From the NCBI GenBank assembly GCA_020633895.1, contig JACKCT010000006.1, forward strand, positions 62,001 through 126,000: a DNA stretch of 64,000 bases, read 5' to 3'. Below, piece by piece: positions 50,747-60,150 of this stretch (its first letter is position 1; each line of letters opens with the position of its first letter). Origin of the DNA: Deltaproteobacteria bacterium. Lineage in GTDB: Bacteria; Lernaellota; Lernaellaia; JACKCT01. A program made the translations under genes and the position numbers. The notes below the pieces were generated by a model. The model worked only from the letters and a program-made list of their open reading frames with translations. It was not told the DNA's origin and did no database searches.

Positions 50747-52591
50747 ATGACGATGCCGCGATATTTTTGGGTGGTGGTGCGTTCGCTGATTTTTGTCGGC
50801 GGGGTGCTGGCGATCGGGGCGAGCGTGGCGACCGGCGCGGGCCTGCCTCGGGGGAAGGTCGGGCAGATGCCGGTCCATCCCACCGAGTACAAATCGGTGG
50901 AGAACACCGACCTGACGATGATGGGCGCCCCCACCGTCACCATGACCGGCGAAGGCAAGGCGACCATCTCGTTCACCACCGACGTTCCCACCCCCGCGGC
51001 CCATCTGTACTTCGGCGTCTACCAGCCCGACGAAAAAACGGTCGTCACGCCACGGTTCCGCAAGGAAGCCGTCGAGGACATCAAGGCGCCGGCGACCGAG
51101 CACTCTCTCGTCCTGGACGCCAACGAAATGTTCGCGCCCAAGTACGACGTGGCCCGTCTCAAGGAAAACAACGGTGGTATCATCGTGTATCGGTTGGAGG
51201 TCTACGACCCGGAGCGCGCCCGCTCGGTGTTCTACGACAACCGCTTCGCCTTTCGCGGCGACAAGCGCGTTCCGGCAATCGTCGAGGGTCCGTTCGTCGA
51301 CATGGTGACGTCCACGTCGGCGGTCATTTCGTTCGACACGGACATGCCCGTCACCGCCGAGGTTCTGGCCGACGGCAAAACCCACGCCGCCGACAAACCC
51401 GCCACGCACTTCGAGATCGACCTTGAGGATCTGACGCCGAATTCGGAAATCGCGTACAGCGTTCGCATCTCGGTGGACGAATTCAAATTCGCCGATCGGC
51501 CCTATACCTTTCGCACCCCGCCGAAAGACGCCACTCGTTTTCGCTTTGCGGTGATGGGCGATTCCCGCGAGGGCGTCGGCGGCGGCGAGCGCAACTTCAA
51601 CGGCTCCAACTATCGCACGTTGACGCGCTTTTTCTCCGAGGCGGTGGAGAAGGGCGCGGCGTTTGTGGTGCATTCGGGGGATTTGATTAACGGCTACACG
51701 ACGAGCAACCTGGATTTTGACATGCAGCTTGCCTCGTTTAAGGACGCGGAGGAGACCATCGGCGCGTCCATGCCGATCTACGAGGTCATGGGCAACCACG
51801 AGGCGGTCATCGACCTGTACTGGGACAACGGCAAGAGCAAATACGGCATCCAGTTCGACAAAGCCGGGGAGGACAGCTCGGAGAGCGTCTTCGCCCGCCA
51901 TTTCGTCAACCCGACCAACGGCCCCGAGCCCGCCGTCGACGGAGCGCCGCCTTATTCGGAAAACGTCTACTACGTCGACTACGGCAACTCGCGCCTGGTG
52001 ATGATGAACAACAACTACTGGTACACCAGCCACGCCGAAACCTACGGAGGCAATCTGGAGGGCTATGTGCTCGACGACCAGATGGCCTGGCTCAAAAAGG
52101 TTTTCGACGAGGCGGCCCGCGACGAGTCCATTGACCACGTCTTCCTGTTCGCCCAGGAGGCCATGTTCCCCAACGGCGGGCATGTGGAAGACGGCATGTG
52201 GTATCAGGGCGGCGACCCGGCCAAGAACGGCGGCATCGACCGGCACTATGTGGTGGCGCGGCGCGACGAAATCTGGGAGGCGTTCGTGGCCACGGGCAAG
52301 GCCGTCTGCGGCAACTTCGGCGACGAGCACAACTTCAATCGCACGCTGATCGACTCGACCGTCGACAAGCGCTTCACGCATCCGGCGTGGCAGATCACCT
52401 CCGGCGGCGCGGGCGCGCCTTATTACAATCGAGACAAATCGGTGCCCTGGGCCGACAAGGTGCATTCGTTCACCACGCAGATGAACTACACGATTATCGA
52501 CGTGGACGGCGAAAAGGTGCGTCTGCGGGCGTACGGATTCGGCGGCGAGATCATCGACGACGTGGTGCTGACGGATTTTCCGAAGGAATAG
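50747..52591 (+). CDS. Secreted metallophosphoesterase with N-terminal Fn3-like domains
   Basis: The 614-residue protein has a signal peptide (to about residue 30). Two beta-sandwich segments (about 45-190 and 190-270; TATISF and SAVISFDTDMPVTAEV patterns) precede a calcineurin-like domain with FAVMGDSREG, VVHSGDLINGYT, YEVMGNHEAVID and a late GDEHNF. This layout resembles purple-acid-phosphatase-like enzymes. The substrate is unknown. GAGGGG lies 7 bases before ATG 50747. Confidence 0.87.
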   Translation: MTMPRYFWVVVRSLIFVGGVLAIGASVATGAGLPRGKVGQMPVHPTEYKSVENTDLTMMGAPTVTMTGEGKATISFTTDVPTPAAHLYFGVYQPDEKTVVTPRFRKEAVEDIKAPATEHSLVLDANEMFAPKYDVARLKENNGGIIVYRLEVYDPERARSVFYDNRFAFRGDKRVPAIVEGPFVDMVTSTSAVISFDTDMPVTAEVLADGKTHAADKPATHFEIDLEDLTPNSEIAYSVRISVDEFKFADRPYTFRTPPKDATRFRFAVMGDSREGVGGGERNFNGSNYRTLTRFFSEAVEKGAAFVVHSGDLINGYTTSNLDFDMQLASFKDAEETIGASMPIYEVMGNHEAVIDLYWDNGKSKYGIQFDKAGEDSSESVFARHFVNPTNGPEPAVDGAPPYSENVYYVDYGNSRLVMMNNNYWYTSHAETYGGNLEGYVLDDQMAWLKKVFDEAARDESIDHVFLFAQEAMFPNGGHVEDGMWYQGGDPAKNGGIDRHYVVARRDEIWEAFVATGKAVCGNFGDEHNFNRTLIDSTVDKRFTHPAWQITSGGAGAPYYNRDKSVPWADKVHSFTTQMNYTIIDVDGEKVRLRAYGFGGEIIDDVVLTDFPKE

Positions 52592-52622
52592 GCGCGGCGC
52601 GACGGCCGCGTGCCGACGGGGA

Positions 52623-53450
52623 CTACGGCGTCGGCGGCTTGCGGTAGTCGGCCTCGGGGTCGTTGCTGGCCATGAACGACAGACGCAGGCGGATGTCGTT
52701 GGCGTCGATGTAGTAGGCCATCGTTACCAGCGCGATGACCACGCCGATCATCTCAAAACATTCCACCGCTCCGGCGACCACCACGGTCATCATCGCGTGG
52801 TCCGCCCCGATCGCCGGTTCGATCACGCTGCCGAACATCTCCATCCCGATCATGCCGCCGCCGATGATCATCGCCGACAGGATCAGGCGTCGTCCCACCG
52901 AAACGGGCAAGCGCGAGGCGAAGGGAATGAACCACACCGACATGCCCACCAGGAACATCGTCGCCGGCAGCAGCCAGACATAGTGCGACACGCCGACCAT
53001 GTGGAGTTGGACACGCAGATAGTCCAGGAACAGTTCGTGGGCGCCGATGACCTCGTCCGCGGACGCGGCCAGCATTCCGAAGCAGATCGCCCACCAGCTC
53101 CAGGTGTCGAATTCCCGCGTGGACGGATCGTCCCGCGCGATCACCGCCGCCAACGCCGCCGCGCCCAGGAAGAGCATGGAGTTGAACCACGTCAGCAGCG
53201 ACTGGGAACCTTGGATGTCGAAGAATTGGACGGTTACGACGGCGCTGGTGACGCCGAAGAGTTTTTCCAGCGCGTCGGTGGCCACGCCGATGAGCAGAAG
53301 CAGGGCGGTAAGTTTGTAGAGACCGCGCAGGGGCTGACGCTCCGAACGCAGTTCCTCGTCCAAAATCAAGGGTCCGACCCAGGCTTTCGGGCCTTGGAGG
53401 GGTTCTCGCGTTTCGCCTTCGTACGTGGTTGCCGGTTGCCGGCTGGCCAT
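52623..53450 (-). CDS. Six-helix membrane protein of unknown family
   Basis: The 275-residue protein has a hydrophilic N-terminus (about 45 residues) and six predicted transmembrane helices (about 58-78, 95-115, 125-145, 165-185, 195-215, 235-255). AAGGAG lies 8 bases before ATG 53450, favouring it over the ATG 13 codons upstream. Intramembrane residues include several His and Glu (EVIGAHELF, GADHAMM, VECFEMIG), which might bind metal. No family is recognised. It is followed convergently by the phosphatase gene end. Confidence 0.75.
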   Translation of the reverse strand: MASRQPATTYEGETREPLQGPKAWVGPLILDEELRSERQPLRGLYKLTALLLLIGVATDALEKLFGVTSAVVTVQFFDIQGSQSLLTWFNSMLFLGAAALAAVIARDDPSTREFDTWSWWAICFGMLAASADEVIGAHELFLDYLRVQLHMVGVSHYVWLLPATMFLVGMSVWFIPFASRLPVSVGRRLILSAMIIGGGMIGMEMFGSVIEPAIGADHAMMTVVVAGAVECFEMIGVVIALVTMAYYIDANDIRLRLSFMASNDPEADYRKPPTP

Positions 53451-53671
53451 GGGGAATTCTCCTTGGGAATGCGCTTTTGTCGCATCCATGCGACGAACGT
53501 CCCGCCACTGACCGTTTGAATTTCAGTCATTCGATAGTGACCGCAACGGTCAATACGGTCAAGGGCAAATCCCCCTGCGCGGCGGATTTCTCTTGCTAAA
53601 TATCGGCAGATAGCCGGAAATAATAAGGAATATATAAATAATGGAGGATGAATGAGGGTCAGCGGAGAGGG

Positions 53672-53863
53672 CTAGCGCTCGTCGGAATCGTCATCGACCG
53701 TCTTGTAGAAGATCAAAAACGCCATCGCCGGGCGGCGTGAGGCTTCCCGCATGGCGAAGTGGACGGTGTCGTATCGCCAGCCGTCCTGGGCCATCTCGTT
53801 GATGATTTCGGTCAGAGTTTCCTCCGAGACCGCCATCGTTTCCCGGACCTTGCACAATTCCAT
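53672..53863 (-). CDS. DUF4177-like small protein
   Basis: The 63-residue protein MELCKVRETMAVSEETLTEI... has the short strand, helix with INEMAQDGWRYD and final strand AFLIFYKT, the pattern of DUF4177. AGGGG lies about 7 bases before ATG 53863. It starts 10 bases after the DUF92 gene stop and ends the three-gene unit. Function unknown. Confidence 0.7.
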   Translation of the reverse strand: MELCKVRETMAVSEETLTEIINEMAQDGWRYDTVHFAMREASRRPAMAFLIFYKTVDDDSDER

Positions 53864-53873
53864 CGCCACGCCC

Positions 53874-54635
53874 CTACGAGAACCAGACGATCGCCAGCAC
53901 GGCGCCGACGAGCGTGTTGAGGAAGTTCATGACCATCTCAGGGCCCGTGAGATCGAACTGCTGGAGGATTCCGCCGATCAGCGACTCGATGAAATTGGCC
54001 ATCATCGCCGCCAGGGAGATCACCACCACGCCTTTGAGGCCCAGATGCAACGAATTGGGGAAGGCGAATTCGGGATGGAAGAAATACGCCAGCACCGCCA
54101 GCGCGATGGACGCCCCGAAGCCCAGCAGGGTGCCTTCCAGGCTGACGGCGCCTTCGGTGCCCGTACGCACGCGCTTAAGGGTGATGAGCGAATAGGTCTT
54201 CTTGCCGTAGATCTGCCCCAGCTCCGTGCTGATGGTGTCGCCCAGGGCGGTGGCCAGCGAGCCGATGAAGCCGATCAGGTAGAGGTAGCGGTCTTCGGTC
54301 TCGGAAAGAATCGCGATCGCCGCCAGCGCCGCCGCCACCGACACATTCGCCAGCACGTGCGCCGCGCCCCTCTGTCCGCTCTTCTTCTGCGCCACGCCCA
54401 GCTTTTTCTTGGCCGAGATCTTGAACTTGCTGGCGACCGATCCGACCACAAAGAACGTGAACAGCAGCACGAATCCCTCGGGGCCGAACCCGATAAAAAT
54501 CAGGATGCCCGCGATGAGGCCGGCGATCACCCCGGATTTGTCCACCAATTTCGCCTTGTACGAAATCAGCGCGATGACCAGGTTGACCGCGACGGCCACG
54601 GCGGGATGACCGGGCAGGTCCATCAGGGCGTGCAA
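53874..54635 (-). CDS. DUF92 / phytyl-phosphate kinase (VTE6)-like membrane protein
   Basis: The 253-residue integral membrane protein has about seven helices. GSLATALGDTISTELGQIYG (about 130-150) and RVRTGTEGAVSLEGTLLG are the family signatures of the DUF92 group, which includes plant VTE6 that phosphorylates phytyl phosphate. Start is inferred as TTG 54635 (AAGGAG 8 bases upstream) with ATG 54623 as alternative. It directly follows the phytol-kinase-like gene (22 bases). Confidence 0.82.
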   Translation of the reverse strand: MHALMDLPGHPAVAVAVNLVIALISYKAKLVDKSGVIAGLIAGILIFIGFGPEGFVLLFTFFVVGSVASKFKISAKKKLGVAQKKSGQRGAAHVLANVSVAAALAAIAILSETEDRYLYLIGFIGSLATALGDTISTELGQIYGKKTYSLITLKRVRTGTEGAVSLEGTLLGFGASIALAVLAYFFHPEFAFPNSLHLGLKGVVVISLAAMMANFIESLIGGILQQFDLTGPEMVMNFLNTLVGAVLAIVWFS

Positions 54636-54657
54636 ACGTCCGTCTCCTTCCCGCGCC

Positions 54658-55344
54658 CTAAAAAGGCGGCATGGGAACGTCGAAAAATACGGCCAGCGCC
54701 AGGCCCGACACAGCCGGCACCAGGATGTTGTCGTCGATGCGTTGGGGCCAGGATTCGGCGACGGCGGCCAGGAGGACGGCGCCGAAGGCCGCGGCCGCCA
54801 ATCGCGCCGTCGAAAACGCGGCAAAGGCCGGCGAGATGGTGATCTCCCCCGGCGGCGTCGCGTTGCCCGTGGCCTGCGTGTAGAGCAGAAGTCCGAAACA
54901 GGCCAGCGACCCGATCCCGACGAACGCGCCGAATCCGGCCCAGCTTTTCACATTATTCCAAGGCAGCTTTCCGTCGCCGAATCGCCGCCCGAAGATCGAC
55001 GCCATGCCGTCGCCCAGCGCCAGCGTCGCCCACGCGCCCGCGACAATTTCCATATGCCGGTGAAACAGGCACAGCAGGATCAGCACCATGACGCCGTACG
55101 CCGCCTTGCCCACGGAATAACCCCGGGCCAGTTCGGCCTCGCGCACGCTGGGGTTTTTCGTCAGTTTGACGCTGAAGATGCCGTAGAGGGCGGCAATGAT
55201 CGCGAGCGTGAAGACCAGCCATTTGGGCCAGATGGTCAAGGTGAACGCGAAACCCAGCGGCGCGATGTGCTCGATCTTGCGACGCACCTCGCTGTAAGGC
55301 GCGACGGACGGAGCGGTCGAGTTCGCCTCGGCGTTGACGGTCAT
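54658..55344 (-). CDS. Phytol/dolichol kinase-like (CTP-dependent) membrane protein
   Basis: The 228-residue protein has about six helices. EVRRKIEHIAPLGFAFTL at the N-terminus and LALGDGMASIFGRRFGDGKLPW (about 115-135; the first 20 residues suffice) match the SEC59/DGK1/VTE5 kinase family that phosphorylates isoprenoid alcohols with CTP. The longer open frame upstream crosses a family A repeat and is rejected; ATG 55344 is used. With the adjacent DUF92 protein it could make an isoprenyl diphosphate from the free alcohol. Confidence 0.82.
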   Translation of the reverse strand: MTVNAEANSTAPSVAPYSEVRRKIEHIAPLGFAFTLTIWPKWLVFTLAIIAALYGIFSVKLTKNPSVREAELARGYSVGKAAYGVMVLILLCLFHRHMEIVAGAWATLALGDGMASIFGRRFGDGKLPWNNVKSWAGFGAFVGIGSLACFGLLLYTQATGNATPPGEITISPAFAAFSTARLAAAAFGAVLLAAVAESWPQRIDDNILVPAVSGLALAVFFDVPMPPF

Positions 55345-55470
55345 GCGCGTTCTCGGCAAAGGGGCCGCGGCCCAAAGAAAATTCCGGACAGCGCAACGCC
55401 GTCCGGCCGGTACTCTTGGGGATTTGCCCCGGACTGTCAACGTGGCGGCCACGTCGTCGCGGCGGCCCCG

Positions 55471-55626
55471 ACCGAACAGAGCCCGACTGTAAGGGAGGGG
55501 TTGCAGAGCGGGGCGAACCTCGAATGTCCCAGACCCCGCGCTAACGCTTGGGACTCTGTTTGGTCGAGATCTTCCTGAGCAGCGTTCGGGTTTGAGACCC
55601 CTCACTACTGTTCGGGGCTCCGTTCG
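55471..55626. repeat. Dispersed repeat family A cluster
   Basis: CCGAACAGAGCCCGACTGTA plus AGGGAGGGG (55471-55507) faces two inverted copies, ACCCCGCGCTAACGCTTGGG plus ACTCTG (55533-55563) and GACCCCTCACTACTGTTCGG plus GGCTC (55594-55626). The cluster lies between the kinase-like and glgA genes (same strand) and fills most of that 300-base gap. Confidence 0.75.
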
Positions 55627-55644
55627 CACACGCGGCTCGCCGTT

Positions 55645-57237
55645 TTAAACGCCGTACACATCCGCCTTGTACGCCGCCGCCGAACCGGCCCAGTCGAAGC
55701 GCCGGGACGCGGCCGTCTCGCAGATGGCCTTGTACGTCTTCTTATCCTTCGCGATGCACGTCAGCGCCCGGTCGAGCGTCTCGAGCATGCCGTCCACCTT
55801 GCCGTGGATGCCCGCGCCCGTGAAGGCGAAGCCGTCCTCTCCGTCCTTGACCGTGTCGGCCAGCCCGCCCACCGAATGCACCAGCGGCGGCTGTCCGTCG
55901 CGCATGGCGAGCATCTGGCCGATGCCGCAGGGTTCGAACAGGCTGGGCATCAGGAACAACTGCCCGCCGGCGATCAGCCGATTGGCGATCTCGATGGACG
56001 TGCCGTTGATAAACAGAAAATTCTCGTGTCGGCTCATCAACGCCAGCAGGTGCGCCTCCATCCCTTCGATGCCCTTGCCCAGGAGGATGAACACACCGCC
56101 CGCCGCCGTAATCTGCTCCATCACCCGGTCGAATCCGTTCGCGCCGTCGGTGGCGTTTTCGAACAATAGCCGCGTCTTCTGGTCGGCCACGCGGGACACG
56201 GCGGTGACGATCACCTTGGCCTTGCGTCCCTTCCAGGCGGCCACCCGCTCCATGGCGGCCTTGAGCTTGTCGTTGGCCGGATCGGCCTCCAGCAGGGCGG
56301 CCGTTTCCTTCTCAATCTTCTCGCGCAACTTGGCGAAGGTCAGGCGCGGCGGCTTGTAGTCGTCCGGATATTCCACGCCGTTGATGATGCCGAACAGACG
56401 CCCGTCTCCGTCGGCCTGGCGGATCCAGTACTCCAATCCCTCGCCGCCGAAGAAGCCGCTGTCCGGGTCGGAGGGTTGCTGGATCTCGCGGGCATACGTG
56501 GGCGAGACCGTGGTGACGGCGTCGGCGTGGCGGATGCCCACCAGCATGGGGCAGTAGCTCGGGTGGCCGTAGCGGTAGTCGGCGAAATCCGAATACACCC
56601 GTGAGCGCAGGGCCGAATCCAACATCAGCTCGGGGAACCAGGCGCCCAGGGACGACTCATGGTCCTCCACCGGGCGGGTGCCTTGGATGGCCAGGTTGTG
56701 GATGGTGTAGACCGTGCGGATGCCGCGCAGGCCGTCAAACGCCGGATGCACGTCGCGCAGCAGCGCCAGCGTGGCCGCGTGCCAGTCGTGCAGATGGATG
56801 ACGTCCACGCCCTTGAACGGGCCCACGCCTTCCACGACCGCCCGGCCCACCGCGCTGCACAGCATGGCGTATTTCGACGCATCGGCCGCGAACGCGCGCC
56901 AGGGCGGATCGTTGAAGTAGATCGGCGCGCCGCGCATCCAGATGTTTTCGAGCACCACGTGCTTGACGTTTTTCGGCGTGCCCTTGGGTTTGACCTCGTG
57001 GATTTCGGCGTATTCGGTGCGTCCGCAGAAGGGAAATTCCACGCCGCCGGCCGCCTTCGCCGGGTTCTGTTCGTTCAGAAATCCGTAGTTGGGGGTCACG
57101 ACCGTGACTTTGAGGCCCTGGGCCGCCAGGGCGCGGGGCAGGTCCCGGACCACGTCGGCCACGCCGCCGACCTTGCCTCCGACCAGGGCGCCGTTTTCCG
57201 CGGCCACCATGAGGATATGGGGAGTCTTCTTCGCCAT
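55645..57237 (-). CDS. glgA: Glycogen synthase
   Basis: The 530-residue GT5 enzyme adds glucose from ADP- or UDP-glucose to growing glucan. It starts with HILMVAAENGALVGGKVGGVADVV (first 20 residues suffice), the KxGGL/VxDV donor-site motif, then IHLHDWHAATLA, VYTIHNLAIQG, and in the second lobe LFLMPSLFEPCGIGQM, with Glu and Gly of the E-x7-E type retraining site. Length is slightly above usual. No branching or phosphorylase gene is nearby. Start ATG 57237. Confidence 0.93.
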   Translation of the reverse strand: MAKKTPHILMVAAENGALVGGKVGGVADVVRDLPRALAAQGLKVTVVTPNYGFLNEQNPAKAAGGVEFPFCGRTEYAEIHEVKPKGTPKNVKHVVLENIWMRGAPIYFNDPPWRAFAADASKYAMLCSAVGRAVVEGVGPFKGVDVIHLHDWHAATLALLRDVHPAFDGLRGIRTVYTIHNLAIQGTRPVEDHESSLGAWFPELMLDSALRSRVYSDFADYRYGHPSYCPMLVGIRHADAVTTVSPTYAREIQQPSDPDSGFFGGEGLEYWIRQADGDGRLFGIINGVEYPDDYKPPRLTFAKLREKIEKETAALLEADPANDKLKAAMERVAAWKGRKAKVIVTAVSRVADQKTRLLFENATDGANGFDRVMEQITAAGGVFILLGKGIEGMEAHLLALMSRHENFLFINGTSIEIANRLIAGGQLFLMPSLFEPCGIGQMLAMRDGQPPLVHSVGGLADTVKDGEDGFAFTGAGIHGKVDGMLETLDRALTCIAKDKKTYKAICETAASRRFDWAGSAAAYKADVYGV

Positions 57238-57541
57238 GGGTTTCTTCCTCGAATACGTCGGGTGGGGGGCACCCGCGGTTGATCAAATTGGATGTGGAGT
57301 CTCGGGCTGAGCCGGCCCGCATCTCCGTGCTCTCACAAGGGCTCACGCCCTGTCAACAACGAAATTTTGAATACCACGACGGGGGCGATCCAAAGAGGGG
57401 ACCGCGACCGGACAATGATATTTCCCGGAAAAATCCGTGTGAAGTGAAGATGTCGGCGGCGGAAAATAATCGGGAAAACCATCGTCCGCAAAACGACCGG
57501 TCGGTCCACGGGGAACGGGCGGAAGATCCGGCGAAAAAGGA
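57238..57541. other. Intergenic region upstream of glgA
   Basis: This 304-base gap lies between two minus-strand genes. A TTGACA on the minus strand (57356-57351) could be the -35 of a glgA promoter, but the -10 region is poor. Apart from low-complexity frames on both strands, I see nothing. Confidence 0.4.
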
Positions 57542-57769
57542 CTATTTCGAGTTCAGAGAGGCGGGGCGGATGGAAAGCGGACTCGCCGTGTCATTGTAGG
57601 ACACGACGAGGCTTTCTTTCTTGTCTTGGCCCGGATCGGCAATGGGCGGATGGAAACGTTTTTGGATGGCGCGGGGATTTTCCACAATTGCAATCAGGAT
57701 AAGCATCATGACCAATAAGATGATCACGCGCCAAACGAAGGCCTTCGCGTCGACCAAGTTCGCAATCAT
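57542..57769 (-). CDS. Possible small single-span membrane protein
   Basis: The 75-residue frame begins MIANLVDAKAF and has one hydrophobic segment (VWRVIILLVMMLILIAIVEN), followed by a polar tail. AAGGG lies about 9 bases upstream of ATG 57769. Composition here is more AT-rich than in the neighbouring large genes. The gene is plausible but unsupported by any family; the start could lie further upstream. Confidence 0.4.
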   Translation of the reverse strand: MIANLVDAKAFVWRVIILLVMMLILIAIVENPRAIQKRFHPPIADPGQDKKESLVVSYNDTASPLSIRPASLNSK

Positions 57770-58003
57770 TGGAGTGCCCTTTGGAGGATATACCCACATG
57801 CCTATAGCACATATCCTGAATAAATGATGAACGTCGGTCATTTCGTCGGGGGCTGAAAACGGCGAGAACGTTCCTCTTATCACTCTGATATTGCATGGAA
57901 AATCCGACATGGTGGACTGTGGTCGGCTTAAGGCGGTGAATGCCGGTCAGAAATTTTTTGAATTTTTTGACCCAAAATCGGCTCGTCGGCGCATGACCGA
58001 GCG

Positions 58004-60091
58004 TCAACGCTTGCCGATATCGTCGTCGGCGGATTCAAGGAACTGAACGATTTGGTCGGCGGTGGTCACGCCCCGATCGATCTCCAAAAACGGACGATCG
58101 CCGTAGGCGTCGAGCAGGGGAACCAAGCCCCCGAGATCCGCCAAGGCGAAGGCGTGGGTCGCCGGATGAAACTCCTCGGCATCCGCGTCCAAATCGTTCG
58201 GATCCCAAAGGGCGTCGGGATGCTGAGCGGCCAGGGCTTTGACTTTGCGAGTCGTGATCGCCCACGTCATCGCCGTGGCCCCCAGGCCCTCCAATCCCAC
58301 GGTGTAAAGACGCGGCGCCGCCGGCGCGAGATCGGCCAACACCGCCCGAACGACGCGGTCGACCATGAGCTGGTACACCCCCCGATCGTAAAAACCGTAC
58401 GCGCCGAGTTGCAGGGCCAGGTTGGAATAGCTCTGCGTGTGGTCACTATGCGGCAAATCGAAACGCAGCACGTCGAACCCGGCGGCGAGCAACGCGTCTT
58501 CCAATTCGTTCCGGTCGACGAACATCGGTTGATTCGGGTCGTTGCCCAGCAACACGACCAACGCGTCGCGCGGCGTACTTACTTCTGATCGGGAAAGCCG
58601 CGTTTCGACCGTGCCGAAATCGCCGAGGCAATAGGTCGTTTCCCGCGTGGAGGCTTTTGCGCCGCGTCGGCTTTCGGGCCAGGGTTGCGGCGTGCACGGC
58701 AGGCGCGCCTCCAATCCGTCGAGACCCAAGATTCGGCCCATGCGCTTGAGGATCGCGTTCCGGTCGCCGTCGGGCGCGCCCGGATATTGGGCCTGCACGG
58801 CGGTCAGCAGATCGATGGTTTGCGCTTCCGAATCGGTGGGCTCGTACGGGATCGGTGACGCGGCCGACGCGAAGCTCGACGGTGTCCCCGGATTCCGACA
58901 ATCGTCGGGGCATTGGGCGAACGTCTCGCCGCCTTCGCAGATGTCGTTGTCGCAAACCGTATCGGCGGCAAAGTCCTCTTCCAGCGCCGCCAGCGCCGCT
59001 TCGACATGCCCGGCCGGATAACCGTACCCCGCGGTGTGAATCGGCTTGCCGCCGGTCATCTCCACCAGGCGTTGGCCGCCGCCCCAACAGAAGAACCGCT
59101 GGATCTTTTCTTCCCAGGGGATATCTTCGCCGAATCCTTCCTCCGCCTCGGGCATATCCCCTTCGAAGTCGGACACGGTCGCTTTCACCCGGTCGTCCAG
59201 CGAAAGCATATTACGCGCCAGCAGCGATCCGCCCGAATGCCCCCAGGTCGCCACCCGTGTCCCATCCACGCGAGGCAGCGTGGCGATGTAATCCAGCGCG
59301 AGAATTTCCCGATACACCATCGTCCCGTAGGCGGTGCGTCCGAAGTCGCCGACCTCGGACGGCAGACGTTCGATGTGCCAGTGCTGATAGGTGTCGGCGG
59401 CCTGTTTGTCGTCGCGGATCAGGAGTCCCAACTCGGGGTTGAGCAGCGCGACGACGACATATCCCGACCGGGCCGCGATCATGCCGCCGTGATATTCGAT
59501 CGCTTCGCCGGGATGGCTGCCGTGGCCGTGGGAGAGAAGAATCGCCGGGAGATCGTCACCGGCATCGTCGGGCGGTTCGAGCACAACCGCCGAGAACGGC
59601 CCGAGGCGCTCATCGAGAAAACGCACGTTTCGGATCGTCACGCCGTCCGTTTGCGTCTCGTCGACTTGTTCGACTTGGACGGTGCGATCGCCCCGCGAGG
59701 CGATCCAGTCGTCGATCGCCAACATCGCGAAAGCGGATGAGTCGGCGTTCAGGTCGCCGCACGCCGTCTGTCCCTCGCGCCACATATCCAGCGCCAAGGC
59801 TTCAAAGTCAATTTCGTCGTCGCATGTCGTGAATTCGCAATCGGGAAGGGTGTCGTCATCATCGGCGTCGTCATCGTCGCCGGTGTCGTCGTCGGTGGGG
59901 ATGAAATCGTCGTCCGACGTGTCATCGTCATCCTCATCGGCCGCCGCGATTTGTCGCGCTTCGGAGTCGCCGGATCCTTCGCCGCAGGCGATGAGCGATC
60001 CGATCAAGGTGAGTGTCAGACAGACAATCAACAGGCGAAAGAAAAGGATCTTCGCGCGACACCAAGGATGCTGGGAGGTAGGGTCCGCCAA
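58004..60091 (-). CDS. Poly-Asp lipoprotein with two alpha/beta-hydrolase-like domains
   Basis: The 695-residue lipoprotein (lipobox SLIAC) has an Asp tether (about 50-80). A first alpha/beta-hydrolase domain follows, with ILLSHGHGSHPGEA (oxyanion) and GHSGGSLLA (nucleophile). A Cys insert CDNDICEGGETFAQCPDDC (about 385-405) resembles the C-x-GE-x-CPxDC motif found in secreted deltaproteobacterial proteins. The second half looks like another hydrolase fold, but its elbow reads GLEGLGATA with no Ser, so it may be inactive. The start is a TTG at 60091 without a strong ribosome site. It is downstream of two paralog-like genes. Confidence 0.8.
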   Translation of the reverse strand: MADPTSQHPWCRAKILFFRLLIVCLTLTLIGSLIACGEGSGDSEARQIAAADEDDDDTSDDDFIPTDDDTGDDDDADDDDTLPDCEFTTCDDEIDFEALALDMWREGQTACGDLNADSSAFAMLAIDDWIASRGDRTVQVEQVDETQTDGVTIRNVRFLDERLGPFSAVVLEPPDDAGDDLPAILLSHGHGSHPGEAIEYHGGMIAARSGYVVVALLNPELGLLIRDDKQAADTYQHWHIERLPSEVGDFGRTAYGTMVYREILALDYIATLPRVDGTRVATWGHSGGSLLARNMLSLDDRVKATVSDFEGDMPEAEEGFGEDIPWEEKIQRFFCWGGGQRLVEMTGGKPIHTAGYGYPAGHVEAALAALEEDFAADTVCDNDICEGGETFAQCPDDCRNPGTPSSFASAASPIPYEPTDSEAQTIDLLTAVQAQYPGAPDGDRNAILKRMGRILGLDGLEARLPCTPQPWPESRRGAKASTRETTYCLGDFGTVETRLSRSEVSTPRDALVVLLGNDPNQPMFVDRNELEDALLAAGFDVLRFDLPHSDHTQSYSNLALQLGAYGFYDRGVYQLMVDRVVRAVLADLAPAAPRLYTVGLEGLGATAMTWAITTRKVKALAAQHPDALWDPNDLDADAEEFHPATHAFALADLGGLVPLLDAYGDRPFLEIDRGVTTADQIVQFLESADDDIGKR

Positions 60092-60150
60092 CTGCTCACT
60101 CTCGCGGATTTTCTCAAGGAAATACGGAATTGTCGCCGGGAGTATACACG

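Noticed and set aside
57279-57599. 106-residue forward frame overlapping the small membrane protein region
   Set aside because: Highly charged, low-complexity, without a supported start, and it overlaps the more plausible reverse frame.
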